Shown: positions 18,222 to 29,792, counted from the stretch's first letter. The stretch is DNA of 64,000 nucleotides from Phycisphaeraceae bacterium (GCA_020639215.1 JACKHA010000006.1:59776-123775), one strand, 5' to 3'. Translations and numbers: made by a program. The notes: generated by a model not told the origin, from the sequence alone.

Positions 18222-19718
18222 ATGCGTCGGACGATGTGGTCGTGCGCGGCGAGCGGGCTGGTGCTTGGAACGATGGCGGGCGTCGCGGCGGCGGCGTGGG
18301 GGGGAAACCGGGCGAATCCACGCTCGGGCATCGGTGCTCTGCAACCCGTTGCGAACATCGAGCACCGCGCCGACGAATCCGGCGTCCACGTCGTGACGCT
18401 CGACAACGGCATCATGCTGCTCATCCAGCCGGTCCCCGGCGCGACGATGGTCGCCATCGAGGAGGTCCACCGCGTCGGGTTCATCCACGACCCCGCGGGC
18501 GTAGCGCAGGGCAGCCACCTGATCGAGCACCTCCGCTGCATGGGCGCCACCGCCTCGCACGCGCCGGGCGTCGCGTACTCGCGGCTGAACACCGCCGGCT
18601 TGGCCAACGCCGAGACCATGGGCGACCTGACGCACTACGACCTGGTGGTGCCGCCCGAGCAGCTCGGCGAGGCGCTCGCAGCGATCCTCGAACGCCACGA
18701 GTCGCTCGGAATCGACGACGCGATCATCGCGCAGGAGGCCCCCCGCTGCCACGCGGAGGTCGTGAACGTCACGCGGGCCATGGGCGGGCCGGGCCTGAAG
18801 TTTGCGATGGCCGCGGCGGTGCAGGCGTGGCGCCACGGGCTCGGCGAAGCGTCGCTGCTCACGGGGCTCGAGGCGTGGGACGCGGGGTCGGCCGAGCGGT
18901 GGATGCACGCGACGCACCGCCCCGAGCGGCTGACGCTGGCGATTGTGGGCGCGGTCGATCCGGACGAGATCGAACGGCGCGCGGAGGAGCGGTTCGGGAC
19001 GATGGCGGCGTTCGACGAGCCGCACGATGCCGATCCGTTCGCGCCGATCGACTATGCCGCCCTTCCGCCCGAGCAGACGGTGACGTGGGACGTGGACGCC
19101 GCGGCTGTGTTTGTCCTGTACCCGCCGCCGGAGGACTCCGACGAGCGGGCGGCCCTGACGCTCTGGGGGCTGCAGGCGTCGCGCGATCTCGCGCAAGACC
19201 CGCGTCGGCGGGACACGGGCGGACAGGCGTTCCGCCCCCGCCCGGGCGACGGCCTGATGAACGGGACGCCGTATCCGGTCGGCGACCTCCCGCTGTTCGT
19301 GTTCAGTTCCGCCCCGCGCGACCCCGACCAGCAACGCCGGTACGCCGCGTCCCTGGCCGAGCAGCTCGAAGCGATGGCCGCGGATCCGCGGCGCTCGGCG
19401 GGCTGGGTCCGGAGCACCGCACGGATGTACGCCGGCGCGATCGAGGCGGGCTTCGACCAGGTTGCCTTCGAGCGTGGCGTCGCGTCCCTGAGATCGCAGG
19501 GCGACGAGCGTCGTGCGGAGATGCTGGTCCTGGGCAACACCGCCCTGCAGACCGCCATGGCGTGGCATGCGTTGGGACCCGACCCCGTGGCCCGCCTGAA
19601 CGCGCTGGCGGACCGCCCGCCCGAGTGGTGGGAAGAGATCATCCGGCGCACCGTCACACCGGCGAACCGGCGCATCACGATCCTGGCCCCGCGTGCGCCG
19701 GCCGGCGCCGGCGAATAG
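18222..19718 (+). CDS. Exported M16-family (pitrilysin-like) metallopeptidase
   Basis: ATG 18222 lies after GAAGGGA. A signal peptide covers about residues 1-25 (GLVLGTMAGVAAAAW). The 498-residue protein keeps the inverted zinc motif as H99-L-I-E102-H103, and Glu179 (in AEVVNV, 76 residues later) is a plausible third ligand, as in insulinase/pitrilysin enzymes. The N-terminal domain reads VVTLDNGIMLLIQPVPGATM, standard for M16. The second M16 domain (residues about 290-495) lacks the usual R/Y pair in clear form, so activity on its own is not certain. It is probably periplasmic. Confidence 0.8.
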   Translation: MRRTMWSCAASGLVLGTMAGVAAAAWGGNRANPRSGIGALQPVANIEHRADESGVHVVTLDNGIMLLIQPVPGATMVAIEEVHRVGFIHDPAGVAQGSHLIEHLRCMGATASHAPGVAYSRLNTAGLANAETMGDLTHYDLVVPPEQLGEALAAILERHESLGIDDAIIAQEAPRCHAEVVNVTRAMGGPGLKFAMAAAVQAWRHGLGEASLLTGLEAWDAGSAERWMHATHRPERLTLAIVGAVDPDEIERRAEERFGTMAAFDEPHDADPFAPIDYAALPPEQTVTWDVDAAAVFVLYPPPEDSDERAALTLWGLQASRDLAQDPRRRDTGGQAFRPRPGDGLMNGTPYPVGDLPLFVFSSAPRDPDQQRRYAASLAEQLEAMAADPRRSAGWVRSTARMYAGAIEAGFDQVAFERGVASLRSQGDERRAEMLVLGNTALQTAMAWHALGPDPVARLNALADRPPEWWEEIIRRTVTPANRRITILAPRAPAGAGE

Positions 19719-19815
19719 GGTGCCGGCAGCCTCCCCAAAGAGGACCGGTCTCCGACGAGTCCGGCGTTTTCCTCGCCCCGGTTGTGGTATCCTGAGAGCA
19801 CGACCGGAGGCCTCC

Positions 19816-20766
19816 ATGACCACGACCGCTGCCGATGCGTCCGTTGCCGCCCGCCGCCTGCCGCTGGTCATCATCGTCGCGTGCCTGCTGGTCGCGGGCG
19901 GCGTGCTGTTCGCGGCGGTGCGCGAGTTCGGCGAGGACATGCAGCACGAGGCCGACTACGCCGGCGGCACGCTGCCGGCCATCCACACCGCCGCGCGCGC
20001 CGGGGACACGACCGCTATCACCCGCGAGGTTTCGCGCGGCGTGTCGCCCGACCTGGCCCTCGACCAGGGCGAGGCGTGGTCGCGCGGCATGACGCCTCTC
20101 ATGTTCGCCGCGATGGAGGGGCACACGCAGAGCGTGCGGGCCCTGCTCGACGCGGGGGCGAGCGCGAACGCACGCTCGACCTCCGGGCACACCGCGCTGA
20201 TCTTCGCCGCCGCCTGGTCGAACGCCGACACCGTGCGCGCCCTGCTCGACAAGGGCGCGCTGATGGACGCACGCACCGAGGACGGTTGGACGGCCCTCAC
20301 CCTCGCCGCGGCGCGTGGCAAGCCTGAGTGCGTGACGGCGCTCGTCAGCGCCGGAGCGGACGTGAACGGTCGCAACCGCTGGGGACAGACCCCGCTGCAC
20401 CTGGCCTGCCAGTCCGGCGATCCCGAGAAGGTCGCCGCGGTCCTCCGCGCCGGCCCCGACACCAACGCGACGGAGAACACCAGCGGCGAGACCCCGCTGC
20501 TGGCCGCGGTCCGCTCCGGAGGCGCGACGGAGATCATCTCGATGCTCGTCGAGGCCGGGGCCGACGTCGATCGGGGCGATGAGGACGGCGTGACGCCGCT
20601 GATGGTCGCCGCGGATCGGGCGGATCTGGAGAAGATCACCGCGCTGCTCGCCGCGGGCGCTTCGAGGACCGCCACCGATCGGGCCGGGCGGACCGCCGCC
20701 GACTGGGCCCAGGACCGCGGCGACGACGCCGGCTCGGCCATCGCGGCCCAGCTCCGCGGGTCGTGA
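19816..20766 (+). CDS. Membrane-anchored ankyrin-repeat protein
   Basis: GGAGG (19806-19810) precedes the ATG at 19816. The 316-residue protein has one N-terminal transmembrane helix (residues about 15-36, LPLVIIVACLLVAGGVLFAA) and then six or seven ankyrin repeats, recognisable from GMTPLMFAAMEGHTQSVRAL, GHTALIFAAA, GWTALTLAAARGK, GQTPLHLACQSGDPEKVAAV and GVTPLMVAADRADLEKITAL. A single-helix anchor with a periplasmic repeat domain suggests a protein-protein interaction role; the partner is unknown. It follows the M16-like gene in the same direction (97-base gap). Confidence 0.88.
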   Translation: MTTTAADASVAARRLPLVIIVACLLVAGGVLFAAVREFGEDMQHEADYAGGTLPAIHTAARAGDTTAITREVSRGVSPDLALDQGEAWSRGMTPLMFAAMEGHTQSVRALLDAGASANARSTSGHTALIFAAAWSNADTVRALLDKGALMDARTEDGWTALTLAAARGKPECVTALVSAGADVNGRNRWGQTPLHLACQSGDPEKVAAVLRAGPDTNATENTSGETPLLAAVRSGGATEIISMLVEAGADVDRGDEDGVTPLMVAADRADLEKITALLAAGASRTATDRAGRTAADWAQDRGDDAGSAIAAQLRGS

Positions 20767-20793
20767 TCGAGGCCGCACACCCCGCCGGTTTGT

Positions 20794-23109
20794 TCAGGCC
20801 GCCTTCGCCCGGCCCTGCGTGCCCGCCAGCACCGCGCCGATCAACGTGCCCTTGTCGACCGGCTTCTGGAGCATGTCGTCGAAGCCCGCACCCACGAACG
20901 CGTCGAGTTTCTTGCCCGACGACGCCGTCACCGCGAGGATCGTCCCGCCGAAGCCCGCCCGGCGCATCAGGGCCGCGGCCTCGCTCCCGCCCATCCCCGG
21001 CATGTTCAGGTCCGTCAGGACCGCGTCAAACGCCGGTCCCGAACCCGCCAGGCCGCGACCGACCATCTCCACGCCCGTGCGGGCATCGGCCACCGAAGTC
21101 ACGCCGGCCCCGGCCCGCTCGAGATGGTGCACGAGCAGACGCCGGTTGTCGTCGCAGTCGTCGATGACCAGCACGCGGACGCCCGTGAGCGGGCCCGAGG
21201 GCGCGCCGGATGCGGCCGACGCCGGCGCTGCGTCCGACGAGAGCGCAGGCGGCGCCAGCGTGCCCGTCGAGTGCACCGGCGCGCCGGAGCCCGCCAGGCA
21301 GATCGTCCGAACCGGCGCGTACGCCGCGCTCGCCGCGATTTCAGCCATCGGCAGGCGGAGCGAGAACGTCGCCCCCTCGCCGGGACGCCCCGAGGCGGTC
21401 AGGTCGCCGCCCATCTGTCGGGCCAGCGAGCGGGAGATCGACAGCCCGAGGCCCGTGCCCCCGAATCGACGGGCGGTGCTCGACTCGCCCTGTGCGTACG
21501 GCGTGAAGAGCGCGGCCAGTTGCTCCGGCCCCATGCCGATCCCGGTGTCCGTGACATCCACCGCCAGCATCGCGCCGCGGGCACCGTCCACTCCCGAGCC
21601 GGTCTCCTCGGTGCTCACCTGCACCCGGACCGATCCGCGGGGCGTGAACTTCACCGCGTTCGAGACCAGGTTCAGCACGATCTGGCGCAGGCGCGTCGGG
21701 TCGGCGCTGATCCGCGTCGGCACGCCCGGGCCGATCGCCACCGACAGGTCCAGCCCCTTGGCCTCGGCCGCCCCCGACTGCATCTCGCACGCCTCGACAA
21801 CCACGCCCCCGGGGGCGAACTCGACGTGCTCGATCGTCATCCGGCCGGCCTCGAGCTTCGAGTGGTCGAGCAGGTCGTTGACCACCGAGAGCATGTGCCG
21901 ACCGTTGCGCAGCACCGCCGCGAGCTCGGCTCGGCGACGCTCGGGCGAGAGCGAATCGTCTTCCATCAGCTGCGCACAACCCAGCAGCGCCGACAGCGGC
22001 GAGCGCACCTCGTGGCTCATCGCCGCCAGGAACTGCGTGCGGGACTCCGTCGCGGCCTCGGCGGCCTCGCGGGCCTGGCGGAGTTCCTCTGCCTTTGAGT
22101 CCAGCGCCTGGAGCATCGCGTTGATGCCCCGGGCCAGCGAGCCGAGCTCGTCCGACCCGTCCACACCGACGCGCAAGGCCGATTCGCGTGCCGAGGCGAT
22201 TCCCGACAGCTCGTTCGACAGCCGGAAGACCCGATCGAGCACCAGGCGGCGCAGGGCCCGGTCCATCACCATCCACAGCGCCAGGCCGCACGCGAGCACC
22301 GCCAGGATCGTCAGACGCACCGTGTTCCACCCCGTCGCCAGGATGTCCCGCGGCATCGTGATCGACGAACGCAGGATCGGCACGCCGTCCAGTCCGGCGA
22401 TCGTCGTCTGGGCCGAGATGGTCTTCGGCGTCGTGCTCGTGCTGATCCCCGGGCTGCCCGCGAGCTCGTCCCCAGGCTCGTCGATGGGCTCGAGCCGAAC
22501 GTCCACTTGGATGAGCGTCTCGAGCTCGCTCCGCATCTCCTCGTCAAGCAGCTGGGCGAACACGAGCGTGCCCCGCGACGGCCCTTCCCGCTCGCTGGTC
22601 AGGATGGGCAGCATCGCGACCAGCGCGACCGTGTCCCCGTCGCGCAGCAGGCCGTGCACCCCGTCACCGATCCGCTCCGGCGTCGAGAGCCACCCCGAGC
22701 CCAGGATCAGGTCGATGAACCGGGCGTCGGGATGGACCTGGCCGTGCTCGTCCTCCTCCGGGCCGCACGCCAAGAGCAGCCGCCCGTCGTTGTCGGCGAA
22801 TGCCATCCCCCACAGCCCCAGCGACTCGATCGACTCGCTGTTGAGGTTCGACTCGACGAACGCCTCGTTCTGGTCCGCCATGAACTCGTACGTGTCGTCC
22901 CAGCACGACCAATCCGAGGCCTTCACCTGCAGCTGCGTGTGCAGGTGCGTGATCGACTCGCGCAGGCGGGCGGCGTTGCGAACCGCGAACTCGCGTTCCA
23001 GGCGCCGATACCCGTCCATCACGACCGTCACGCACACCGTGGCGACCACCAGCATGAGCACGCCCAGCGCGGCTCCGATGACCAGGCCTGTCTTGCGGCT
23101 GAGTCCCAC
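20794..23109 (-). CDS. Hybrid sensor histidine kinase with CHASE4 domain
   Basis: The 771-residue inner-membrane protein has a first TM helix (about 9-31), an extracytoplasmic CHASE4-type sensor (REFAVRNAARLRESITHLHT, VKASDWSCWDDTYEFMAD), a second TM near 265-285, a HAMP-like linker, a HisKA domain with phospho-acceptor His at about 364 (FLAAMSHEVRSPLSALLG), an ATPase domain (N box LRQIVLNLVSNAVKFTP, G1 DVTDTGIGM, G2 GGTGLGLSISRSLA), and a C-terminal receiver with Asp at about 698 (DAVLTDLNMPGMGG). An Ala/Pro-rich linker joins the ATPase and receiver domains. The signal and output partner are unknown; the HPt and receiver-GGDEF genes at 27-28.4 kb are candidate relay partners by proximity only. 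Confidence 0.93.
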   Translation of the reverse strand: MGLSRKTGLVIGAALGVLMLVVATVCVTVVMDGYRRLEREFAVRNAARLRESITHLHTQLQVKASDWSCWDDTYEFMADQNEAFVESNLNSESIESLGLWGMAFADNDGRLLLACGPEEDEHGQVHPDARFIDLILGSGWLSTPERIGDGVHGLLRDGDTVALVAMLPILTSEREGPSRGTLVFAQLLDEEMRSELETLIQVDVRLEPIDEPGDELAGSPGISTSTTPKTISAQTTIAGLDGVPILRSSITMPRDILATGWNTVRLTILAVLACGLALWMVMDRALRRLVLDRVFRLSNELSGIASARESALRVGVDGSDELGSLARGINAMLQALDSKAEELRQAREAAEAATESRTQFLAAMSHEVRSPLSALLGCAQLMEDDSLSPERRRAELAAVLRNGRHMLSVVNDLLDHSKLEAGRMTIEHVEFAPGGVVVEACEMQSGAAEAKGLDLSVAIGPGVPTRISADPTRLRQIVLNLVSNAVKFTPRGSVRVQVSTEETGSGVDGARGAMLAVDVTDTGIGMGPEQLAALFTPYAQGESSTARRFGGTGLGLSISRSLARQMGGDLTASGRPGEGATFSLRLPMAEIAASAAYAPVRTICLAGSGAPVHSTGTLAPPALSSDAAPASAASGAPSGPLTGVRVLVIDDCDDNRRLLVHHLERAGAGVTSVADARTGVEMVGRGLAGSGPAFDAVLTDLNMPGMGGSEAAALMRRAGFGGTILAVTASSGKKLDAFVGAGFDDMLQKPVDKGTLIGAVLAGTQGRAKAA

Positions 23110-23277
23110 GCCGATGGATCCCCCGGGGAAGCCACAATTGGCCCCAGCGGATTCATCGACCCGGATCGCCCACGCCCCAACTTACGTGCGCCGGAACCCG
23201 CTTTGGTGGGCTCGACCGTTCCGACCACACGGGGAACCCCCGTTTTCAGGGGAGGGCCATCCCATCACACGCAACCC

Positions 23278-23994
23278 CTAACCCCGCTTCCGCAGCACGC
23301 ACGCGTGGAACCCACGCCCCTCGGCCCGGAACTTCCGCTCGAAGTTCGTCCCGACGAGTTCGTCGGCCCCCGCCGTCGCCGGGGCCTCGAACGCGAGCAG
23401 GTCGAACGCCGGCGTCGCCCCGGCGTGCCCCGGCGTCGGGCCGGTGCCGCACCAGCGGGCGAAGTGCTCCATGTCCCACGCCCATAACTCGTCGTGGTCG
23501 GTGACAACCCTGAGTTCGCCGCCCGCCTCCAGCACCCGCCACGCGTCGCACAGAAACGAGTCCTGGACCACCCGCTTCTTGTGGTGGCGCGACTTGGGCC
23601 ACGGGTCCGAGAAGTACAGGTGGATCACGCGCACGATCGCGTCCGGGCAGCGCCAGCGGAGGAACTCGGTCGCGTCGGCGTGGAGCATCCGGGCGTTGGC
23701 GACGCCGGCGCGCCTGAGGCGGTCGGCGGCGTAGGCGTAGAACTCGCCGGCCCACTCGATGCCCAGGAAGTTGGTGGCGGGCTGGGCCGCGCTCTGGGCC
23801 AGCAGGAGCGTGCCCTTGCCCGAGCCGATCTCGATCTCGAAGGGGCGGGACGGGTCGGGGAACCAGGCTCGCGGGTTCAGGCGGGCCCCCAGCGGGTTGG
23901 CCAGCAGGTCGTCCGGGAGCGGGGGCATCTCTTCCGGGCCGACGCCGATCGCCCCCGGCTCCAACGCGCGACCTCGACCGAGCCCGAAGGACAT
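23278..23994 (-). CDS. trmB: tRNA (guanine-N7-)-methyltransferase
   Basis: The product uses S-adenosylmethionine to methylate G46 in the tRNA variable loop. The protein shows FEIEIGSGKGTLLLAQSAAQ (SAM-binding loop), FLGIEWAGEFYAYAADRL, HADATEFL and the TrmB signature VIHLYFSDPWPKSRHHKKRV, with QDSFLCDAWRVL after it. The start at ATG ending 23994 gives 238 residues, near the family norm; a much longer upstream frame is low-complexity and was rejected. Last residues GFHACVLRKRG fit TrmB ends. Confidence 0.92.
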   Translation of the reverse strand: MSFGLGRGRALEPGAIGVGPEEMPPLPDDLLANPLGARLNPRAWFPDPSRPFEIEIGSGKGTLLLAQSAAQPATNFLGIEWAGEFYAYAADRLRRAGVANARMLHADATEFLRWRCPDAIVRVIHLYFSDPWPKSRHHKKRVVQDSFLCDAWRVLEAGGELRVVTDHDELWAWDMEHFARWCGTGPTPGHAGATPAFDLLAFEAPATAGADELVGTNFERKFRAEGRGFHACVLRKRG

Positions 23995-24223
23995 GGCCAA
24001 GCGTAGTTCGCCCGGAGCCCACCCGAATCGGGGTCTGGCGAGCCGGCATCTCGCAGAACCGCGCGCCACGCTCGTTCGTACAAAGGAAGGGGTGGGCGCA
24101 TCCGGTTTTCCGCCAAGGGCATGGCCGAGGCGGTGCCCCGGGCCGATAGTTGAAACGGGCCGCCCCCGCGCGTCAGGATGATGCCCAACCGGCGCGTTGC
24201 ACGGCAACCAGGAGGCCTTGCGC

Positions 24224-26377
<2,154 letters not shown>

Positions 26378-26405
26378 GGCGTGAAGCGGCTGGGCGGGGC
26401 GGTCG

Positions 26406-26768
26406 ATGCCGGCAGAGAATCAGCAAGATGAGTCGGGGCGGTCGCCAGGCACGACCGCGAGTGGGCGGCGGCTGTGTCTGTTCATTCACATCTCCTGCGC
26501 CCTGGGCCTCATGGTGATCGGCGCCATGGGCTTGGCCCGATCAGGAGGCCACCACAAATCGGACTTGTGGATAGACTCGTACCTCTCCGACATCGCATTG
26601 TGCCTGCGGGTTGGCTTCGTGTGGGGAGCGTTTGCGCTGGACCGCGCAGTTCGTCGCGTGAAGCCCGGAACGCGCCGACTGGTCGCGATCGTCGGAGCCG
26701 CGTTGCTGCTATTGGGCTGGATGGTTGCGTCGATCGCTGGGGCCATGCAGGTCTGCGGTTCGCCATAG
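26406..26768 (+). CDS. Small three-helix membrane protein
   Basis: The 120-residue frame from ATG 26406 has three hydrophobic helices (LFIHISCALGLMVIGAMGLA, DIALCLRVGFVWGAFALD, RLVAIVGAALLLLGWMVASI). Codon use is less GC-biased than in the flanking genes. No family was recognised. It sits 28 bases after prkA and 18 bases before the UPF0175 gene in the same direction, so it may be read from the prkA transcript. No clear ribosome-binding site is seen, which lowers confidence. Confidence 0.5.
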   Translation: MPAENQQDESGRSPGTTASGRRLCLFIHISCALGLMVIGAMGLARSGGHHKSDLWIDSYLSDIALCLRVGFVWGAFALDRAVRRVKPGTRRLVAIVGAALLLLGWMVASIAGAMQVCGSP

Positions 26769-26786
26769 CATTCCCTGGAGTCGCCC

Positions 26787-27038
26787 ATGACCATCACCAT
26801 CCCCGACGACATCCTGGAGCAGGCCGGGCTGACCGAGCGGGAGGCGCTTATCGAGTTCGCGTGCCGGCTGTTCGATGGGGACCGGCTGCCGCTGCCGCTG
26901 GCGGCTCGGCTTGCGGGGCTTGAGCGTGTCCAGATGGAGATTGAACTCGGGCGGCGCGGCATCCCGATCTGGCGCCAGACCATCGAGGATCAGAACGACG
27001 ACATGGCGGCCCTCGATCGACTGTTGCAGGAGCAATGA
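26787..27038 (+). CDS. UPF0175-type putative antitoxin, orphan
   Basis: The 83-residue protein reads MTITIPDDILEQAGLTEREA, then LIEFACRLFDGDRLPLPLAA, RLAGLERVQMEIELGRRGIP, a close match to the UPF0175 family, small DNA-binding antitoxins usually encoded just before a PIN-fold/DUF3368 toxin. Here the stop overlaps an ATG (ATGA) opening a frame that reads MIVVGDTD, similar to the first residues of such toxins, but the rest of a toxin is missing: the convergent GGDEF gene ends 52 bases further on. So this looks like an antitoxin that has outlived its toxin. Confidence 0.75.
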   Translation: MTITIPDDILEQAGLTEREALIEFACRLFDGDRLPLPLAARLAGLERVQMEIELGRRGIPIWRQTIEDQNDDMAALDRLLQEQ

Positions 27039-27058
27039 TCGTCGTCGGCGACACCGAC
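27035..27058 (+). pseudogene. Possible remnant of a DUF3368-type toxin start
   Basis: ATG 27035 overlaps the antitoxin stop by four bases, the arrangement typical of UPF0175-toxin pairs. Only about eight residues (MIVVGDTD) resemble the usual MIVV.DTSPL opening; the next residues (HDDPRRLKPP) do not. The fragment is too short for certainty and is listed so that the pair can be checked. Confidence 0.3.
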
Positions 27059-27090
27059 CACGATGATCCCCGGCGTCTGAAGCCGCCCTC

Positions 27091-28053
27091 TCACCCCGCC
27101 ATCGCGATCCGCGGCGCCAGTTTCACGAGGTCCACCGCCACCGTCCGGTTCCGACCGTCGCTCTTGGCCTTGTACAGCGCCTTGTCGGCCGCCTCGACCC
27201 AGCGGTCGCCCGCCAGCGGGCACTTGGCCGCGGCCCCCGCCAGCCCGATCGAGACCGTCACGGCCCGCTCCGGGTGCTTGCTCCACACCACACGCTCGAT
27301 CGACTCGCGGACCCGCTCGCACAGGATCAGCGCGTCCGCGGGCTTGGTCTCCGGCATGAGCACCGCGAACTCTTCCCCGCCGTAGCGGCACGCGGTGTCG
27401 GTCGTGCGGCACTGCTTCCGCAGGGCCTCGGCGATGCCCTGGAGCACCACGTCGCCCGCCGGGTGCCCGAAGGTGTCGTTGACGGACTTGAAGTGGTCGG
27501 CGTCGATGAGCGCGATCGAGAGGGCCCGGCCGTGCCGATCGTTGCCCGAGACACACTCCTTGAGGCGCGAGTCGAAGTACGTGCGATTCCACAGTCCGGT
27601 GAGCCCGTCGATCTGGGCCCGCTGGGCCAGCATCTTGACCAGGCGGGCCAGGCGAAGGGCCGAGCGGACCCGGACGCGCAGCTCGGTCGGTTCGAAGGGC
27701 TTGACGACGTAGTCGACCGCGCCCAGGTCGAACGCCGTCACCTTGTCCTGCATCGTGCTGTGACCGGACAGGATGATCACGGGCACGTCGGATGTGGCGG
27801 CCCCGTCCTTCAGGCGGCGCAGGACCTCGAACCCGTCCATGCCGGCCATTTCCAGATCGAGCAGCACGATCGCGGGAGACCGATCCGCCGCCAGGCGAAG
27901 CCCCTCCTCGCCGCTGGTCGCGCTGATGATCGAGAGGTGCTCGCTGCGGAGGCGGGCTGAGAGCAGGCGGTGGACGTCTGGAGAGTCGTCGATGACCAAC
28001 GCGCTCGGGGGCGCCTCATCGCCTTGCGTCGGGTTGTTCACGAGATCCGCCAC
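27091..28053 (-). CDS. Response regulator with GGDEF (diguanylate cyclase) domain
   Basis: The 320-residue protein has a receiver domain (SALVIDDSPDVHRLLSARL, phosphorylatable Asp near 63 in AIVLLDLEMAGMDGF, conserved Lys in VDYVVKPFEP) followed by a GGDEF domain (DGLTGLWNRTYFD, ALIDADHFKSVNDTFGHPAG, RYGGEEFAVLMP). The GGEEF active-site loop is intact, so synthesis of cyclic di-GMP is expected; there is no RxxD inhibitory site at the usual position. The start is GTG ending at 28053, with GGAGGG five bases upstream. It follows the HPt gene by 47 bases in the same direction, which suggests phosphotransfer from that HPt. Confidence 0.92.
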   Translation of the reverse strand: MADLVNNPTQGDEAPPSALVIDDSPDVHRLLSARLRSEHLSIISATSGEEGLRLAADRSPAIVLLDLEMAGMDGFEVLRRLKDGAATSDVPVIILSGHSTMQDKVTAFDLGAVDYVVKPFEPTELRVRVRSALRLARLVKMLAQRAQIDGLTGLWNRTYFDSRLKECVSGNDRHGRALSIALIDADHFKSVNDTFGHPAGDVVLQGIAEALRKQCRTTDTACRYGGEEFAVLMPETKPADALILCERVRESIERVVWSKHPERAVTVSIGLAGAAAKCPLAGDRWVEAADKALYKAKSDGRNRTVAVDLVKLAPRIAMAG

Positions 28054-28100
28054 GCACGCCCTCCGCGAGCCCTCGGTGTCCACGAACACGACGCCCCGCC

Positions 28101-28424
28101 TCAGGCCCCCGCCGCGCGATTGCACAGCGCGATCAGCGCGTCAACCTCGCCGCGGAGTCGGGCCACCGGCGGCTCGTCGTTTTGCTTGAGCGTCCCCTCC
28201 AGGACCCCGGCGGCCGCGCCGATCGTGGGGAAGCCATACCCGCCAGCCGCACCCTTGAGCTGGTGCGCCAGACGCTGGAGATCGCGGTACCGCTGCGTCC
28301 CCAACGCCCCACGGATGGCCTCGATTCGTTGCGGCAGTTCGGACACGAACAGATCGACAAGCTCCCGCATGTCCGCGTCGTCGACGAACTCGCTGATCAA
28401 TTGCGCTGGATGGGTGCTCGACAT
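28101..28424 (-). CDS. Histidine phosphotransfer (HPt) domain protein
   Basis: The whole 107-residue protein is one HPt four-helix bundle. The phospho-acceptor is His53 or so in LQRLAHQLKGAAGGYGFPTI, the classic HxxKGxxxxxG signature. The N-terminal helix LISEFVDDADMRELVDLFVS fits the fold. It would pass phosphate between a hybrid kinase and a receiver; its neighbour downstream is a receiver-GGDEF protein, so a c-di-GMP-producing phosphorelay is the natural reading. The kinase feeding it is not adjacent. Confidence 0.9.
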   Translation of the reverse strand: MSSTHPAQLISEFVDDADMRELVDLFVSELPQRIEAIRGALGTQRYRDLQRLAHQLKGAAGGYGFPTIGAAAGVLEGTLKQNDEPPVARLRGEVDALIALCNRAAGA

Positions 28425-28602
28425 CGGCCGCCTCCCTGGGCCGATGATCGGCGGTCAACGTACGCGAGTTCACACCGAGTAAGCCGCGGCTACCCGTTCC
28501 GGGGATTCGCCCCAATCCCCGCTGGTTTCGGACCCGTTCGGATGCGCGGCGCACGCCGACGCAACCGGCTCGCGCAATGCTTGCGCCCGACGCCCCACAC
28601 GC

Positions 28603-29733
28603 CTACGCCGCCGGGTCGCACTCGTTGATCCGGTCGATCAGCCGCCGGATCAGCCCGTAGTGGTACCTCGTGTGCGTGAACGCCAGGCGGGGAAGGTCGA
28701 GGTGCTCCCCCTCGATCTCGTACGGCCCACACTGCACGATCCGACCCGACTTCACGAGGCTCCCGAACTCATCGTTGAGGCGTTCGACGTCGGTGTCGCG
28801 CAGACGTTGGCGGAGGCGGATCACCAGGTCGTCCCGGACGTACCGCGACGAGTGGTAGTTCCGATAGAACCGCAGGACGTGGTCGCGCGCGTCCTCGGGG
28901 GTGTGGGCGATGTGGAACAGGTTCTCGTCCTCGGGGCTGATGAGCCCTCGCGCCAGCAGCGGGTCGCGAACGAACGCCAGCAGGCGCTCCCAGTAGTCGC
29001 CGCCTGCCCCCTCGCACAGCACCACCGGCACCATCGAGGCCTTGCCCGTCTGAATGAGCGTCAGGGCCTCGAAGGCCTCGTCGAGCGTGCCGAACCCGCC
29101 CGGGAAGCAGACCACCGCCTCGGCCTGGCTCAGGAACATCAGCTTGCGCGTGAAGAAGTAGCGGAAGTTGATGAGCTTCTCGTCGCCCGCGATCACCGTG
29201 TTGGCCGACGTCTCGAACGGCAGGCGGATCGCCACGCCGAAAGACGCCTCCCGCCCCGGCCCCTCGTGTCCGGCCTTCATGATCCCGTCGCCCGCGCCGG
29301 TGATGACCATCCAGCCCGCCTCGGCCATGAGTCGCCCGAAGTCGCGGGCCGCGGCGTAGTCGGGGTGGTCCGGCTTGGTCCGGGCCGAGCCGAAGATCGT
29401 GACCTTGTGCGGCTCGTGGTACTGGGCGAACACGCGCATGGCGTACCGCAGTTCCTTGACCGCGGCGGTGATGAGTTTGAGCTCGCCCGTGTCCCGACCG
29501 TCGGGCGCCAGCTTGAGCGCGGCCGTCAGCAGGTCGCGCACGAGTCGCCCGTCGAACGACTCGGGCGACAGACCGCCGGTCTCGCGGACCAGATCGGCCA
29601 AGCGGGCCTGGACCTCCGGGTCGTCGGCCCGCTTCAGGCCGGGCGCGGCCGATCGGCGCGCGTCGTCCGAGGCGAGCGCATCGGGCTCCAGCGGGTTCTC
29701 GATCGGGTTGAGTTCTTCGCGGTTGGTGGCCAT
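28603..29733 (-). CDS. LOG-family (TIGR00730-like) nucleotide hydrolase
   Basis: The 376-residue protein has the lysine-decarboxylase-like Rossmann domain: KVTIFGSARTKPDHPDYAAA, GWMVITGAGDGIMKAGHEG (GGG.GxM-type loop), FFTRKLMFLSQAEAVVCFPG and GGFGTLDEAFEALTLIQTGK, the PGGxGTxxE signature. LOG proteins cleave nucleoside 5'-monophosphates, releasing a base or cytokinin. This member has an extra ~110-residue helical N-terminus and a ~60-residue C-terminal tail beyond the usual 180-200 residues, as in the larger bacterial PpnN-like/LOG proteins. Its substrate is not known. Confidence 0.85.
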   Translation of the reverse strand: MATNREELNPIENPLEPDALASDDARRSAAPGLKRADDPEVQARLADLVRETGGLSPESFDGRLVRDLLTAALKLAPDGRDTGELKLITAAVKELRYAMRVFAQYHEPHKVTIFGSARTKPDHPDYAAARDFGRLMAEAGWMVITGAGDGIMKAGHEGPGREASFGVAIRLPFETSANTVIAGDEKLINFRYFFTRKLMFLSQAEAVVCFPGGFGTLDEAFEALTLIQTGKASMVPVVLCEGAGGDYWERLLAFVRDPLLARGLISPEDENLFHIAHTPEDARDHVLRFYRNYHSSRYVRDDLVIRLRQRLRDTDVERLNDEFGSLVKSGRIVQCGPYEIEGEHLDLPRLAFTHTRYHYGLIRRLIDRINECDPAA

Positions 29734-29792
29734 GGGCGGAGGTTAGGGCTCTCCGGTATCGATGGACCGGGCGCCCACACCCTCCCGCGGCC

